Part shown: one piece after another, positions 1 through 7,703 of the stretch | Position numbering within the stretch: the stretch's first letter is position 1 | How the letters are laid out: each line of letters begins with the position of its first letter | Assembly (NCBI RefSeq): GCF_900112765.1 | Contig: NZ_FOMZ01000004.1 | Coordinates: 235,446-299,445 of the forward strand | From: Actinopolyspora alba | Lineage (GTDB): Bacteria > Actinomycetota > Actinomycetes > Mycobacteriales > Pseudonocardiaceae | Reading direction: 5' to 3' | Length of the DNA: 64,000 nt | Translations under genes and position numbers: made by a program | Notes under the pieces: model-generated | Told to the model about the DNA's origin: nothing | What the model saw: the letters and a program-made list of their open reading frames with translations, nothing else | Databases searched by the model: none

Positions 1-1
1 C

Positions 2-313
2 GATCCCACGGCCCATGCCGAGACGCTGGCGTTGCGTGCGGCGGCGGCCGCCTACGGCGACGGTTGGCGGCTGGGGGGATGCACCCTGGCCGTGACCGTC
101 GAGCCGTGCACGATGTGCGCCGGGGCACTGGTGCTGTCGCGGATCTCCAGACTGGTCTTCGGCAGCTGGGAGCCCCGTACCGGGGCGGTCGGTTCGCTGT
201 GGGACGTCGTCCGGGACGACAGGCTCAATCATCGGCCCGAGGTGGTCGGCGGTGTGCTCGACCGCGAGTGCGCCGCGTTGCTGGCGGAGTTCTTCGGCGA
301 GCATCGGATGTGA
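2..313 (+). CDS. tadA: tRNA-specific adenosine deaminase TadA (3' part)
   Basis: This is the C-terminal part of the zinc-dependent deaminase that converts A34 to inosine in tRNA-Arg(ACG). The reading frame is already open at base 2, so the start lies outside the window. The first visible residues are DPTAHAE, containing the His-Ala-Glu motif that supplies one zinc ligand and the proton-shuttling Glu. About 30 residues later PCTMCAGA gives the two zinc-binding Cys. The rest (GSLWDVVRD, then a C-terminal helix) fits the family, with about 104 residues visible of the usual 150 or so. The frame ends at TGA just before the csbD-like gene. Identity is secure from the motifs; the N-terminus cannot be assessed. 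Confidence 0.93.
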   Translation, partial: DPTAHAETLALRAAAAAYGDGWRLGGCTLAVTVEPCTMCAGALVLSRISRLVFGSWEPRTGAVGSLWDVVRDDRLNHRPEVVGGVLDRECAALLAEFFGEHRM

Positions 314-386
314 CTTGAGTCACTATCGCGTGATTCGGTGGAGTTGCCGGGTATGCAGCGGGAGCAATCGGCAACAGGAGGTCGCG

Positions 387-656
387 ATGAGTACGTTCGA
401 CAAGGTCAAGCACCAGGCGCAGCAGCTCGCGGGCAAGGCCAAGGAGGCGACCGGCCGCGCGACCGGTAACCGGGAGATGAAGGATGCGGGCAAGCGGGAC
501 CGCCTCGAGGGCGAGGCCAAGGAGTCCGGCCAGGACATGAAGGACCGCGCCGCGGGGGCGGCCGAGGACATCAAGGACAAGCTGCGCGGCGACCAGAGCG
601 GTGACCAGCGCAGCGACCAGGGCGGAAACCGGGAAGGCGGCGAGGACCGGCGCTGA
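387..656 (+). CDS. CsbD-family stress-response protein
   Basis: An 89-residue, very hydrophilic protein made of Lys/Glu/Asp/Gly-rich helical repeats (KVKHQAQQLAGKAKEATG, then KDAGKRDRLEGEAKESGQ). This is the pattern of CsbD-like proteins, small general-stress proteins of unknown biochemical role that are induced by stationary phase, osmotic or phosphate stress. The tail is Gln/Gly/Asp/Arg-rich and probably disordered. The ATG at 387 has AGGAG 6 nt upstream, which favours it over an in-frame start at 252 that would run through tadA. It is a single gene between tadA and a tRNA gene. The family call is firm; the function is not known. Confidence 0.88.
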   Translation: MSTFDKVKHQAQQLAGKAKEATGRATGNREMKDAGKRDRLEGEAKESGQDMKDRAAGAAEDIKDKLRGDQSGDQRSDQGGNREGGEDRR

Positions 657-840
657 GGGGCCCTCGGGTCGGAACGTCGGTTTCGGTCGATCGGGGCGTC
701 CCGGGAGTGGCGCGGGGTCGCGCCCGCCCCGAGCGCTCCGGTGCTCCGCGGCAGGACGTCAGCGGCGCGCTGCGCGGGAGAAATCGATTCCCTCGACCCC
801 CGTGCTCCATTCGTGAGGGCCGTTCGTTAGGCTTGTTCGC

Positions 841-925
841 GGTAGCGTGTCCGAGCGGCCTAAGGAGCGCGACTCGAAATCGCGTGAGGTGAGAGCCTCC
901 GTGGGTTCGAATCCCACCGCTACCG
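841..925 (+). tRNA. tRNA-Ser(CGA)
   Basis: The cloverleaf can be folded by eye. The acceptor stem GGTAGCG (841-847) pairs with CGCTACC (918-924), with discriminator G925. The anticodon stem CGCGA/TCGCG carries the loop CTCGAAA with anticodon CGA at 875-877. There is a long class II variable arm, then a T arm GTGGG-TTCGAAT-CCCAC at 901-917. It reads UCG codons. CCA is not encoded. Confidence 0.97.
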
Positions 926-935
926 CGCGTGGACG

Positions 936-978
936 AGAGCGGCGCCGGATCCCCGAGGGGAACCGGCGCCGCTCTTTC
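936..978 (+). terminator. Terminator after tRNA-Ser(CGA)
   Basis: A perfect 13-bp inverted repeat AGAGCGGCGCCGG (936-948) / CCGGCGCCGCTCT (963-975) encloses a CCCCGAGGGG loop and is followed by TTT. It lies 10 nt after the tRNA gene. Confidence 0.8.
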
Positions 979-1026
979 GTGTCGGGCCAGGTCGGCACCG
1001 GGCTGCCCATGTCGGTCTCGGCCGGG

Positions 1027-1620
1027 TCAGCAGTTGGCGGGCTTCGACTCCACCCTGGTCTGCCACGCGGGGTTGTCCTGCGGGCCGTCGACCGTCACGT
1101 CGTGCACGTACCAGTAGTAGTGCCCGTAGTACGGATCACCGAAGTGCAGTTCGTAGGTTCCGGTGACCTTCTGCCGCATCGGCGCGGCGTAGATGTTCAC
1201 GGCCTGGTTCGGTCCCAGCTCGTGCCGGATCTCGTCGGACTTGGTGGTGCTCCAGCTCCACTGCCGTTCGTAACTGGTCTCGAAACCCGCCTCGAACACC
1301 TCGCCCAGCGTGACGCCCGCACTGATGGTCACGCTCACGTTGGTGGTGGTGCTCCTGGAAGACTGCCAGCTGATGATTCGGGTGGAGGTTCCCTCGGAGC
1401 AGTTCGTGGCCCCGCCGACCAGCTCGTAGGAGCCGCGGTGCGTTTCCGGCGGCCCGGAGGGGTGAAACTCGCAGAGATCGGTGTTGCCGTTCTCGCACTG
1501 CTGCAGCAGCTGCCGCACCGTGGGGTCGGCGTCGGTCGTGGCGCTCGCGGGCGCGGCCAGTCCGGTCATTGCCAGCGCGGCGGCGCTCAGGCCGACGGCC
1601 AGTCGATTGCGCGACTTCAT
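1027..1620 (-). CDS. Secreted protein, possibly aerolysin/ETX-like beta fold
   Basis: A 197-residue exported protein. A Sec signal peptide with a basic start (MKSRNR), an Ala/Leu core and an APASA site near residue 27 precedes the mature chain. Residues about 80-160 have long stretches of alternating polar and hydrophobic residues rich in Ser/Thr (STTTNVSVTISAGVTLG), a variable middle, a second Ser/Thr strand (QWSWSTTKSDEIRHEL), and then a GPNQAVNIYAAP turn and GTYELHF strand. That order resembles the paired amphipathic hairpin of aerolysin/ETX-MTX2 pore formers. Four Cys (residues about 42, 50, 74 and the C-terminal residue) could form two disulfides. The gene starts 13 nt after the crystallin-like gene and probably shares its mRNA. 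The fold assignment is inference; no database family was recognised. Confidence 0.6.
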   Translation of the reverse strand: MKSRNRLAVGLSAAALAMTGLAAPASATTDADPTVRQLLQQCENGNTDLCEFHPSGPPETHRGSYELVGGATNCSEGTSTRIISWQSSRSTTTNVSVTISAGVTLGEVFEAGFETSYERQWSWSTTKSDEIRHELGPNQAVNIYAAPMRQKVTGTYELHFGDPYYGHYYWYVHDVTVDGPQDNPAWQTRVESKPANC

Positions 1621-1633
1621 TCTTCGTCCTCGC

Positions 1634-2137
1634 TCAGCTCAGTCCGACGGTCACTGTTCGGTCGTTGATGTAGCCGCCCACGTCGGGGTGGTTCTCCTTG
1701 TAGGGGCCCGCGCGGTCACCCGAGTCCGGGTAGAGCCAGACCCAGCAGGTGGACCAGGCCTGTACCGAGGAGATCCGGTTCTGCCAGTAGTCGTCCAGAT
1801 CGAGCCAGAAGTCCACTTCGTCGTTCTTGGGGCACGGTTCCGGTACAGTGATCGTCAGTGAGGAGCCGCCGTACTCGACGTCCTCGAAGACGGTGGCGCC
1901 GATGAGCTCACCGGTGGTGTCGGCGATTCGCCGCCCCTGCTGTCGGGCCTCGGCCAACGTCTCGTAGCAGGTGTGGTCCCGGGTGGAGGCGTCCAGCACG
2001 CAGTGTTCGTCCGTTTCGGACGCCTGGGCCGCCTGCGTGGTGGTCGCCGTCAGTCCCGCGGCCATCGCGCAGCTCGCCAGAGCCACCGCGGCGGTCCTGG
2101 TGCGGAGCCGTCCGGTTCCGGTCTTGGCTCTTGCCAA
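1634..2137 (-). CDS. Secreted betagamma-crystallin / peptidase inhibitor I36-like protein
   Basis: A 167-residue secreted protein beginning at a TTG with GGAG 7 nt upstream; longer in-frame starts are unlikely because they lack this site. Basic residues plus an Ala-rich core form a signal peptide ending near TQAAQAS. The mature part has the Greek-key signature of betagamma-crystallins and I36 inhibitors: VFEDVEYGGSSLTI, then DDYWQNRISSVQAW, then VWLYPDSGDRAGPY. Four Cys suggest disulfides. The family includes extracellular Ca-binding proteins and protease inhibitors (for example Streptomyces SMI-type). It heads an operon with the 197-residue secreted protein. The domain call is good; whether it inhibits a protease, binds calcium or acts as a partner of the next protein is not known. 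Confidence 0.75.
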   Translation of the reverse strand: MARAKTGTGRLRTRTAAVALASCAMAAGLTATTTQAAQASETDEHCVLDASTRDHTCYETLAEARQQGRRIADTTGELIGATVFEDVEYGGSSLTITVPEPCPKNDEVDFWLDLDDYWQNRISSVQAWSTCWVWLYPDSGDRAGPYKENHPDVGGYINDRTVTVGLS

Positions 2138-2345
2138 TTCCGTTCTCCTCTCCTCTTCCGGCGGGCGGGTTCGCCGCCTCGGCGGAATCGGTTTAGCGGA
2201 TTGCACGCGCACTATCGGGGGAGCCGGAAGGTGAGATCCAGGGTCGCGACGCGATTGCCTACGAATGCGGAAGTGCCGGGAGCAACGCGTTACTGCTTTC
2301 GTGCTCGTGTCGTCCCCCCGATGGGGCCAAACACCCCCGATCGGC

Positions 2346-2403
2346 CCAGCGACCTGAGGGGGCCAGCGACCTGAGGGGCCAGTGACCTGAGGGGCCAGTG
2401 AGG
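2346..2403. repeat. Short tandem repeat, about 16 bp x 3.5
   Basis: CCAGYGACCTGAGGGG is repeated head to tail at 2346, 2363, 2379 and (partial) 2395 in the upstream region of the secreted-protein operon. It is non-coding and may be slippage-prone or hold binding sites. Confidence 0.8.
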
Positions 2404-2573
2404 ACGAGGTGGCGGCGCGATCCGGGGCGGAGCGGTACCGCTGTCGGTGGGGGCGGGCGCGAGCCCGCTGCGAACGCGCCGAAGGGCCGTCGAACGGGTA
2501 ACCGCGAACACCGAGGCGGCGGGCCGCCGCGGGGCTGACGGGGCCGTGGACGGGAAGGCCGGGCGAACGAGAA

Positions 2574-2604
2574 CGGGCCGGGCGTGGAGTCCACGCCCGG
2601 CCCG
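2574..2604 (-). terminator. Terminator after tRNA-Ser(GGA)
   Basis: A perfect 14-bp inverted repeat CGGGCCGGGCGTGG / CCACGCCCGGCCCG with a 3-nt loop lies directly downstream (on the minus strand) of the tRNA gene. Confidence 0.7.
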
Positions 2605-2611
2605 TCACCGG

Positions 2612-2697
2612 CGGAGGATGCGGGATTCGAACCCGCGAGGGCTGTTAACCCAACACGAATTCCAGTCGTGCGCCTTAGGCCGCTCGGCCAATCCTCC
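2612..2697 (-). tRNA. tRNA-Ser(GGA)
   Basis: Read on the minus strand, the acceptor stem GGAGGAT/ATCCTCC (2697-2691 and 2619-2613) has discriminator G at 2612. The anticodon arm is CACGA-CTGGAAT-TCGTG with anticodon GGA. A long class II variable arm precedes the T arm GCGGG-TTCGAAT-CCCGC. It reads UCC/UCU. It faces tRNA-Ser(CGA) across the secreted-protein operon. Confidence 0.97.
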
Positions 2698-2913
2698 GCG
2701 AAAAAGTGTACGTGACGGTTTCCGCCGATCTCGCGGCCCCCCTCCGGAACCGCTCGGCGGGTGGGCTGCCCCGCGTTGTTTCGGTCCCGCGCTGAGTCGG
2801 GGCGCCCCACCGCTCCCCGGGCCGCCCCGCGCTTGTTCTTCGAGACCTCCGCGCTGTCTCCCGGACGATGGCGGGGGGTCGGTTCACCGCGGCGGCGGCC
2901 CGTTACACTGAAC

Positions 2914-3004
2914 GCGGACTCCGCGCGGCGTCATCCTGTGAACTCCCCCAGGGCCGGAAGGCAGCAAGGGTAAGCGGGCTCTGGCGGGTGCGCGGGGTCC
3001 CCTT
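2914..3004 (+). ncRNA. ffs: Signal recognition particle RNA (4.5S-type)
   Basis: The conserved SRP domain IV core GGCCGGAAGGCAGCAAGGG is at 2952-2970, with the GGAAG apical loop and the asymmetric AGCA side that bind Ffh. The ends pair: GGACTCCGCGC (2916-2926) with GCGCGGGGTCC (2990-3000). A CCTTTT tract follows at 3001-3006 as a terminator. The RNA is short (about 85-90 nt), as usual for actinobacterial SRP RNA, and lies upstream of dnaX as in related genomes. It guides membrane-protein mRNAs to the Sec translocon. Exact ends are estimated from the stem. Confidence 0.93.
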
Positions 3005-3119
3005 TTGTCTCCGGGTCCCGTAACGCTGCGGCGCGCCTCGACCGGCGATCCAGACCACCTCCCCGCCGTCGTCGCTCCCGATGCCGAACTCGTCGGTGGT
3101 GGCACGTATCGTTGCCGGT

Positions 3120-5660
3120 GTGGCGCTCGCGCTCTATCGCAAGTATCGACCGGCGACCTTCGGCGAGGTCGTGGGACAGTCACACGTTACGCAACCGCTG
3201 CGAACCGCGCTGGCCGCACAGCGGATCAACCACGCCTACCTGTTCTCCGGGCCCCGTGGCTGCGGCAAGACCTCCAGTGCGCGGATCCTCGCGCGTTCGC
3301 TGAACTGCGCCCAGGGCCCCACGGACGAGCCGTGCGGCGAATGCGACTCCTGCGTCGCGCTGGCTCCGGACGGTTCGGGCAGCGTCGACGTCGTCGAGAT
3401 GGACGCCGCCAGTCACGGTGGCGTGGACGACGCGCGTGAACTGCGCGATCGGGCGGTGTTCGCCCCGGCGCAGTCGCGTTACCGGATCTTCGTCATCGAC
3501 GAGGCCCACATGGTCACTCAGCAGGGGTTCAACGCCCTGCTCAAGATCGTGGAGGAGCCGCCCGACCACCTCGTCTTCGTGTTCGCCACCACCGAGCCGG
3601 ACAAGGTGCTGACCACCATCAGGTCCCGCACCCACCACTACCCGTTCCGGTTGATCCCACCGGGTGAACTCCGCGAGCTGCTGGAGCGGATCTGCGCCGA
3701 GGAAGGCGTCAGCGTGGACCCGGCGGTGTATCCGCTGGCGATCAGCGCCGGGGGAGGCTCCGCCCGTGACGCGCTGAGCGTGCTGGACCAACTGGTAGCC
3801 GGTGCCGGTGCGGAGGGGATCACCTACGAGCGCGCCGTGGCGCTGCTCGGGGTCACCGACGTCGCCCTGATAGACGCGATGGTGGACGCGCTGGCCGCGA
3901 ACGATCCGGCCACCGTCTACGGCACGGTGGATCGGGTCGTGGAGGCCGGTCACGATCCCCGCAGGTTCGCCTCCGACCTGCTGGAGCGGTTGCGCGACCT
4001 CGTGTTGCTGCAGTCGGTGCCGGACGCGGCGGAGCGCGGTCTCATCCAGAACGCCGGTGACGGGATCGGCAGGATGCGCGAGCAGGCCGAGAAACTCGGG
4101 ACGGCCACGCTGACCCGGTTCGCCGAGATCGTGCACGCCGGGCTGTCCGAGATGCGCGGTGCCACCGCGCCCCGCTTGTTGCTGGAGTTGTTGTGCGCCC
4201 GCATGATGCTGCCCGCCGCTTCCGGGGACGAGGCGGCGGTGCTGCAGCGCATCGAGCGGGTCGAGCGACGCATGACGGTGGCCCCGCCGACTTCCGGTGG
4301 CGGTGCGGAAACCGCCCCGGCGACGCCCGCACCGGCCGCGCGGAGTGCCGCTCCGAGTGAACCGGACGGCGGTTCGCCCTCGCCGGTCGCGGCGCCGGAG
4401 CGTGCCGAGACGGCACCCCCGGTCCGGGATTCCGGGTCCGAACGGGAGGCCGAGGCCGTGCGGGACGGCGCCGCCGACGCGGGGCAGCCTGCCGAGCGGC
4501 CGGCGGGCGGCGATCGTGCCGCGCCACCTCCCGGGGGACACGTCCAACGGGAGCAGCCGGCGCGGCAGAGCTCTCCCGAACCGGTGGAGGACGACTCGCG
4601 TGCGGGAGGCGGCAGGCCCGCCGCCGAGCTGCGCCAGGTGTGGAACGACCTGCTGCGCGCCGTGGCGGAGCGCAACCGACCGACCCAGGCGCTGCTGCTG
4701 AACGCCTCGCTGGTGGATCTGCGGGACAACACGCTGGTGCTGTCGATGCCGACCGCCGGACTGCGCAAGCAGTTCATGCAGGCTCGCCGCATCGACTACG
4801 TGCGGGAGGCGATGCGCGCGGTCGTCGGGGGCGATTGGGAGCTGGAGTGCCTCGTCGAGGGTGAGGAGCGGTCCACTCGCGCACCGGCCGCGACGCCGCA
4901 ACCGCGACCCGGGCGGACCGAGGCGGCTCCCGCTTCGGAGCGGTCCGCCGCCCCGAACGCACAACCGGCCGCCCCGAGCGCGGCGACGGAACGGGCTCCC
5001 GAGCCGGAGACCCCTTCGGAGGAACCGGAGGACACTCCGCCCGCGGCTGCTCCCACCGCCGCGGCTCCGGCCGTGTCGGGCTCCCCGGGCACTTCCGAAT
5101 CCCCCGTAGCGCCCGAGCCCCCAGCAGCCGCCGAGTCAAGCGTGGCGGCCGAACCTCCCACGGCAGCCGAGCCACCCGCCGCACTCGGGAGGCCGGGCGT
5201 TCCCGCGTCATCGGAATCGCCGGAACCGCCCCTGCCGCCGGAACCGCCTCCCGAATCGGATCCCGAACCGCCCGAGTGGGAGGACGTCGAGCCCGGTCCG
5301 CCACCGGAGCCGGACTTCGCGGCTTCGTCCCGTTCCGAACCACCGGGGTCCGAGTCCGCGGGGAACGAACCCCCCGGCTCCGGACCGCCGGATTCCCGCC
5401 CCGCGTCCTCCCGACCATCCCCCGAATCCTCGGCTGCCCCGGGGCACCGGGCCGGTTCGGCGGATTCCGAAACCTCCCGACCGGGCAGTGCCGGTTCGGG
5501 GGCGGCGGGGCCGCCGGCTGGGAAGTACGCCGCTCCGGCCGGATCGACCGCCGCGAGCGCTGCCGAAGCCGCACCGCGTGAGGGCTCGGTCGAACGCGAT
5601 CCCGACGACGAGGCGGTCGAGTTACTGGTCAGCGAGCTCGGCGCGCGCAGACTCGACTAG
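3120..5660 (+). CDS. dnaX: DNA polymerase III subunit gamma/tau
   Basis: The clamp-loader ATPase that couples the replicative polymerase to the beta clamp and helicase. The GTG at 3120 gives the family start [14 protein letters not shown]; an ATG at 3081 would add 13 non-conserved residues and has no SD. Visible motifs are Walker [10 protein letters not shown], a four-Cys zinc site (CAQG...CGECDSC), Walker B VIDEAH, sensor 1 TTEPDK and [12 protein letters not shown]+ domains I-III span residues about 1-370. A Pro/Ala/Glu-rich linker follows, then a globular tau-type domain (about 500-600; [20 protein letters not shown]). An extra acidic Pro/Ser/Glu-rich tail of about 240 residues ends the protein (846 aa in total), which is longer than usual. 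First gene of a likely dnaX-ybaB-recR unit. Confidence 0.96.
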   Translation: MALALYRKYRPATFGEVVGQSHVTQPLRTALAAQRINHAYLFSGPRGCGKTSSARILARSLNCAQGPTDEPCGECDSCVALAPDGSGSVDVVEMDAASHGGVDDARELRDRAVFAPAQSRYRIFVIDEAHMVTQQGFNALLKIVEEPPDHLVFVFATTEPDKVLTTIRSRTHHYPFRLIPPGELRELLERICAEEGVSVDPAVYPLAISAGGGSARDALSVLDQLVAGAGAEGITYERAVALLGVTDVALIDAMVDALAANDPATVYGTVDRVVEAGHDPRRFASDLLERLRDLVLLQSVPDAAERGLIQNAGDGIGRMREQAEKLGTATLTRFAEIVHAGLSEMRGATAPRLLLELLCARMMLPAASGDEAAVLQRIERVERRMTVAPPTSGGGAETAPATPAPAARSAAPSEPDGGSPSPVAAPERAETAPPVRDSGSEREAEAVRDGAADAGQPAERPAGGDRAAPPPGGHVQREQPARQSSPEPVEDDSRAGGGRPAAELRQVWNDLLRAVAERNRPTQALLLNASLVDLRDNTLVLSMPTAGLRKQFMQARRIDYVREAMRAVVGGDWELECLVEGEERSTRAPAATPQPRPGRTEAAPASERSAAPNAQPAAPSAATERAPEPETPSEEPEDTPPAAAPTAAAPAVSGSPGTSESPVAPEPPAAAESSVAAEPPTAAEPPAALGRPGVPASSESPEPPLPPEPPPESDPEPPEWEDVEPGPPPEPDFAASSRSEPPGSESAGNEPPGSGPPDSRPASSRPSPESSAAPGHRAGSADSETSRPGSAGSGAAGPPAGKYAAPAGSTAASAAEAAPREGSVERDPDDEAVELLVSELGARRLD

Positions 5661-5779
5661 TGGGATCCGGTCCGCCCGGCCGGGCGCCCGCCACCGTCGC
5701 GGATCGACGACTACGCTGGACGGCAGGAGATGCCTCGCTCGAACAGGTGAGCTCAGCCGGAACCGGGAGAGGAGCCACG

Positions 5780-6139
5780 GTGCAACCAGGCGGTCAGCAA
5801 CCCGACATGCAGGAAATCATGAAGCAGGCGCAGGAGATGCAGCAGCAGCTCATGAATGCGCAGCAGGAACTCGCCGAGACGGAGGTGACCGGCACCGCCG
5901 GGGGCGGCATGGTCACCGCCACGGTTACCGGCGCGGGAGAGTTGCAGTCCATGAGCATCGACCCCAAGGTCGTCGATCCCACGGACACCGAGACGCTGTC
6001 GGACATGGTCGTCGCGGCCGTCCGGGACGCCAACCGCGCCGCGCAACAGATGCAGGCGGACAAGATGGGGCCGTTGACCAACGCGCTGGGTGGCCAGGGC
6101 GGCACGGACATGGGCGGACTCGGTCTGCCGGGGATGTGA
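5780..6139 (+). CDS. ybaB: YbaB/EbfC-family nucleoid-associated protein
   Basis: A 119-residue DNA-binding protein of the YbaB/EbfC family, which forms dimers shaped like tweezers and coats DNA. The GTG at 5780 has GGAG 6 nt upstream; the long frame open from 5660 has no SD and a non-conserved N-terminus. An N-terminal Met/Gln-rich helix ([18 protein letters not shown]) is followed by the conserved [20 protein letters not shown] sheet and a second helix region. The C-terminus is Gly/Met-rich. It sits between dnaX and recR, the standard bacterial order, and only 10 nt separate its stop from recR. Confidence 0.93.
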   Translation: MQPGGQQPDMQEIMKQAQEMQQQLMNAQQELAETEVTGTAGGGMVTATVTGAGELQSMSIDPKVVDPTDTETLSDMVVAAVRDANRAAQQMQADKMGPLTNALGGQGGTDMGGLGLPGM

Positions 6140-6149
6140 CGGTAGCCGC

Positions 6150-6746
6150 GTGTACGAGGGGCCAGTACAGGATCTGATCGACGAGCTCGGCAGGTTGCCG
6201 GGGATCGGTCCGAAGGGTGCGCAGCGCATCGCCTTTCACCTGCTCTCCGCCGAGCCCGCCGACGTCACCCGGCTGCAGGACGCGCTGCAGCGGGTGAAGG
6301 AAGGCGTGGTGTTCTGCGAGGTCTGTGGCAACGTCTCCGAGCGGACGCGCTGCAGGATCTGCCAGGACACCAGGCGTGACCCGCGGTTGGTGTGCGTGGT
6401 CGAGGAGCCCAAGGACGTGCTGGCCGTCGAGCGCACCCGCGAGTTCCGGGGGCGTTACCACGTGCTCGGTGGTGCGCTGGATCCGCTCTCCGGGGTCGGG
6501 CCGGACCAGTTGCGGATCCGCGATCTGGTCAGTCGGATCGGGACCGACGAGGTGACCGAGATCATCATCGCCACGGACCCCAACACCGAGGGGGAGGCGA
6601 CGGCCACCTACCTCGTCCGGCTGTTGCAGGACTTTCCGGGGCTGAGCGTGACACGGCTCGCGTCCGGTCTGCCGATGGGAGGCGATCTCGAGTTCGCGGA
6701 CGAGCTCACCCTCGGCAGGGCGTTGTCCGGAAGGCGCTCGGTTTGA
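6150..6746 (+). CDS. recR: Recombination mediator RecR
   Basis: RecR (198 aa) forms a ring clamp that with RecO loads RecA at gaps in the RecF pathway. The GTG at 6150 gives [20 protein letters not shown], the normal RecR N-terminus with its helix-hairpin-helix; the upstream ATG at 6090 lies inside ybaB. The zinc finger is [16 protein letters not shown]. The Toprim domain starts at [13 protein letters not shown] and the Walker-like C-terminal segment is present. Length matches the family. Translation is probably coupled to ybaB. Confidence 0.96.
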   Translation: MYEGPVQDLIDELGRLPGIGPKGAQRIAFHLLSAEPADVTRLQDALQRVKEGVVFCEVCGNVSERTRCRICQDTRRDPRLVCVVEEPKDVLAVERTREFRGRYHVLGGALDPLSGVGPDQLRIRDLVSRIGTDEVTEIIIATDPNTEGEATATYLVRLLQDFPGLSVTRLASGLPMGGDLEFADELTLGRALSGRRSV

Positions 6747-6789
6747 GCCGGTTGAGTCGTTTGGTCGCTGCCACCGGAGCGGTCCTCCG

Positions 6790-7476
6790 GTGAGCCGCTC
6801 GGTGGCGGGAGCCGCCGTTCGACCGGAACGAGGCCACGGCGGTCGGGGGCGCCCTGCCGGCCGCTCCCGCCCCGTGGCCCCCGGTTCACCGGTCGTGCGG
6901 CCGCCGCGCGCGGCTGACTCCGAAACAGCGGCCTCGTTGGTGCACCGGGTGGGGCGCAGCGCGTCCCGTCTCGGTCCGGTGCGGTTGGTCGCGGTGGACG
7001 GTCCTTCCGGTGCGGGGAAGTCGACGTTCGCCCGCGTGCTGCTGTCCGCCCTGTCCACGGCGGGGATCGACGCTGCGCTGCTCGGCACCGACGACTTCGC
7101 CACCTGGCGGGAACCGGTGGGCTGGTGGCCCCGGTTGCGCGAGGGTGTGCTGGATCCGTTGTCGCGGGGGCGTGCCGGTCGCTACCGGCGCACCGAGTGG
7201 CCCGGCGGAGTGCCGGTGCCCGGGGCGCTGATCGACGTCCCGGTTCCGGAGGTGCTGCTGCTCGAAGGGGTCTCGTCGGGCAGACGTTCGGTCGCGAGTC
7301 GCCTTTCGGCGCTGATCTGGATGGAGCCGCCCGACTCGGCCACCCGGCTGGAGCGCGCGGTGCTGCGGGACGGTGCGGAGACCCGTCCCGAACTACTCCG
7401 CTGGCAGCGGTTCGAACGGGTGTGGTTCCGCTCGGATCGCACCGGACAGCGTGCCGACTTCGTGCTGCGGGGCTGA
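6790..7476 (+). CDS. Uridine kinase-like P-loop kinase
   Basis: A 228-residue P-loop protein. About 55 poorly conserved, Arg/Pro/Gly-rich residues precede a Walker A motif GPSGAGKST (near residue 74-82), which is followed by the D-D pair of nucleoside/phosphoribulokinase-type kinases (LLGTDDFATW) and a late LLLEGVSSGR Walker B-like strand. The DFATW...RLREGVLDPL arrangement resembles uridine kinase-like proteins of actinobacteria annotated only by homology. The GTG at 6790 is the first in-frame start after recR; the real start may be further inside, because the N-terminal segment looks non-globular. Substrate unknown. It lies 43 nt after recR. Confidence 0.75.
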   Translation: MSRSVAGAAVRPERGHGGRGRPAGRSRPVAPGSPVVRPPRAADSETAASLVHRVGRSASRLGPVRLVAVDGPSGAGKSTFARVLLSALSTAGIDAALLGTDDFATWREPVGWWPRLREGVLDPLSRGRAGRYRRTEWPGGVPVPGALIDVPVPEVLLLEGVSSGRRSVASRLSALIWMEPPDSATRLERAVLRDGAETRPELLRWQRFERVWFRSDRTGQRADFVLRG

Positions 7477-7703
7477 CGAACCGCCCCGCGACTCCTGATG
7501 ATCTTCGAAAATCCACTCGTTCGAGTGAGCCGTGTTACGTATTATCTCCGGCTTTGACCAGGATTTTCACAAATTTTTCCCAGATTTGCCGAATGTTAGG
7601 CCGAACGTTGTAGCCGAATCGTAATCCTGTGACCCTGATCCGGATACATTCCTCGGGTTACCGTCTCTCTCACTTTGCGAGACGTGAGTTGCCGAGGTGA
7701 GTG

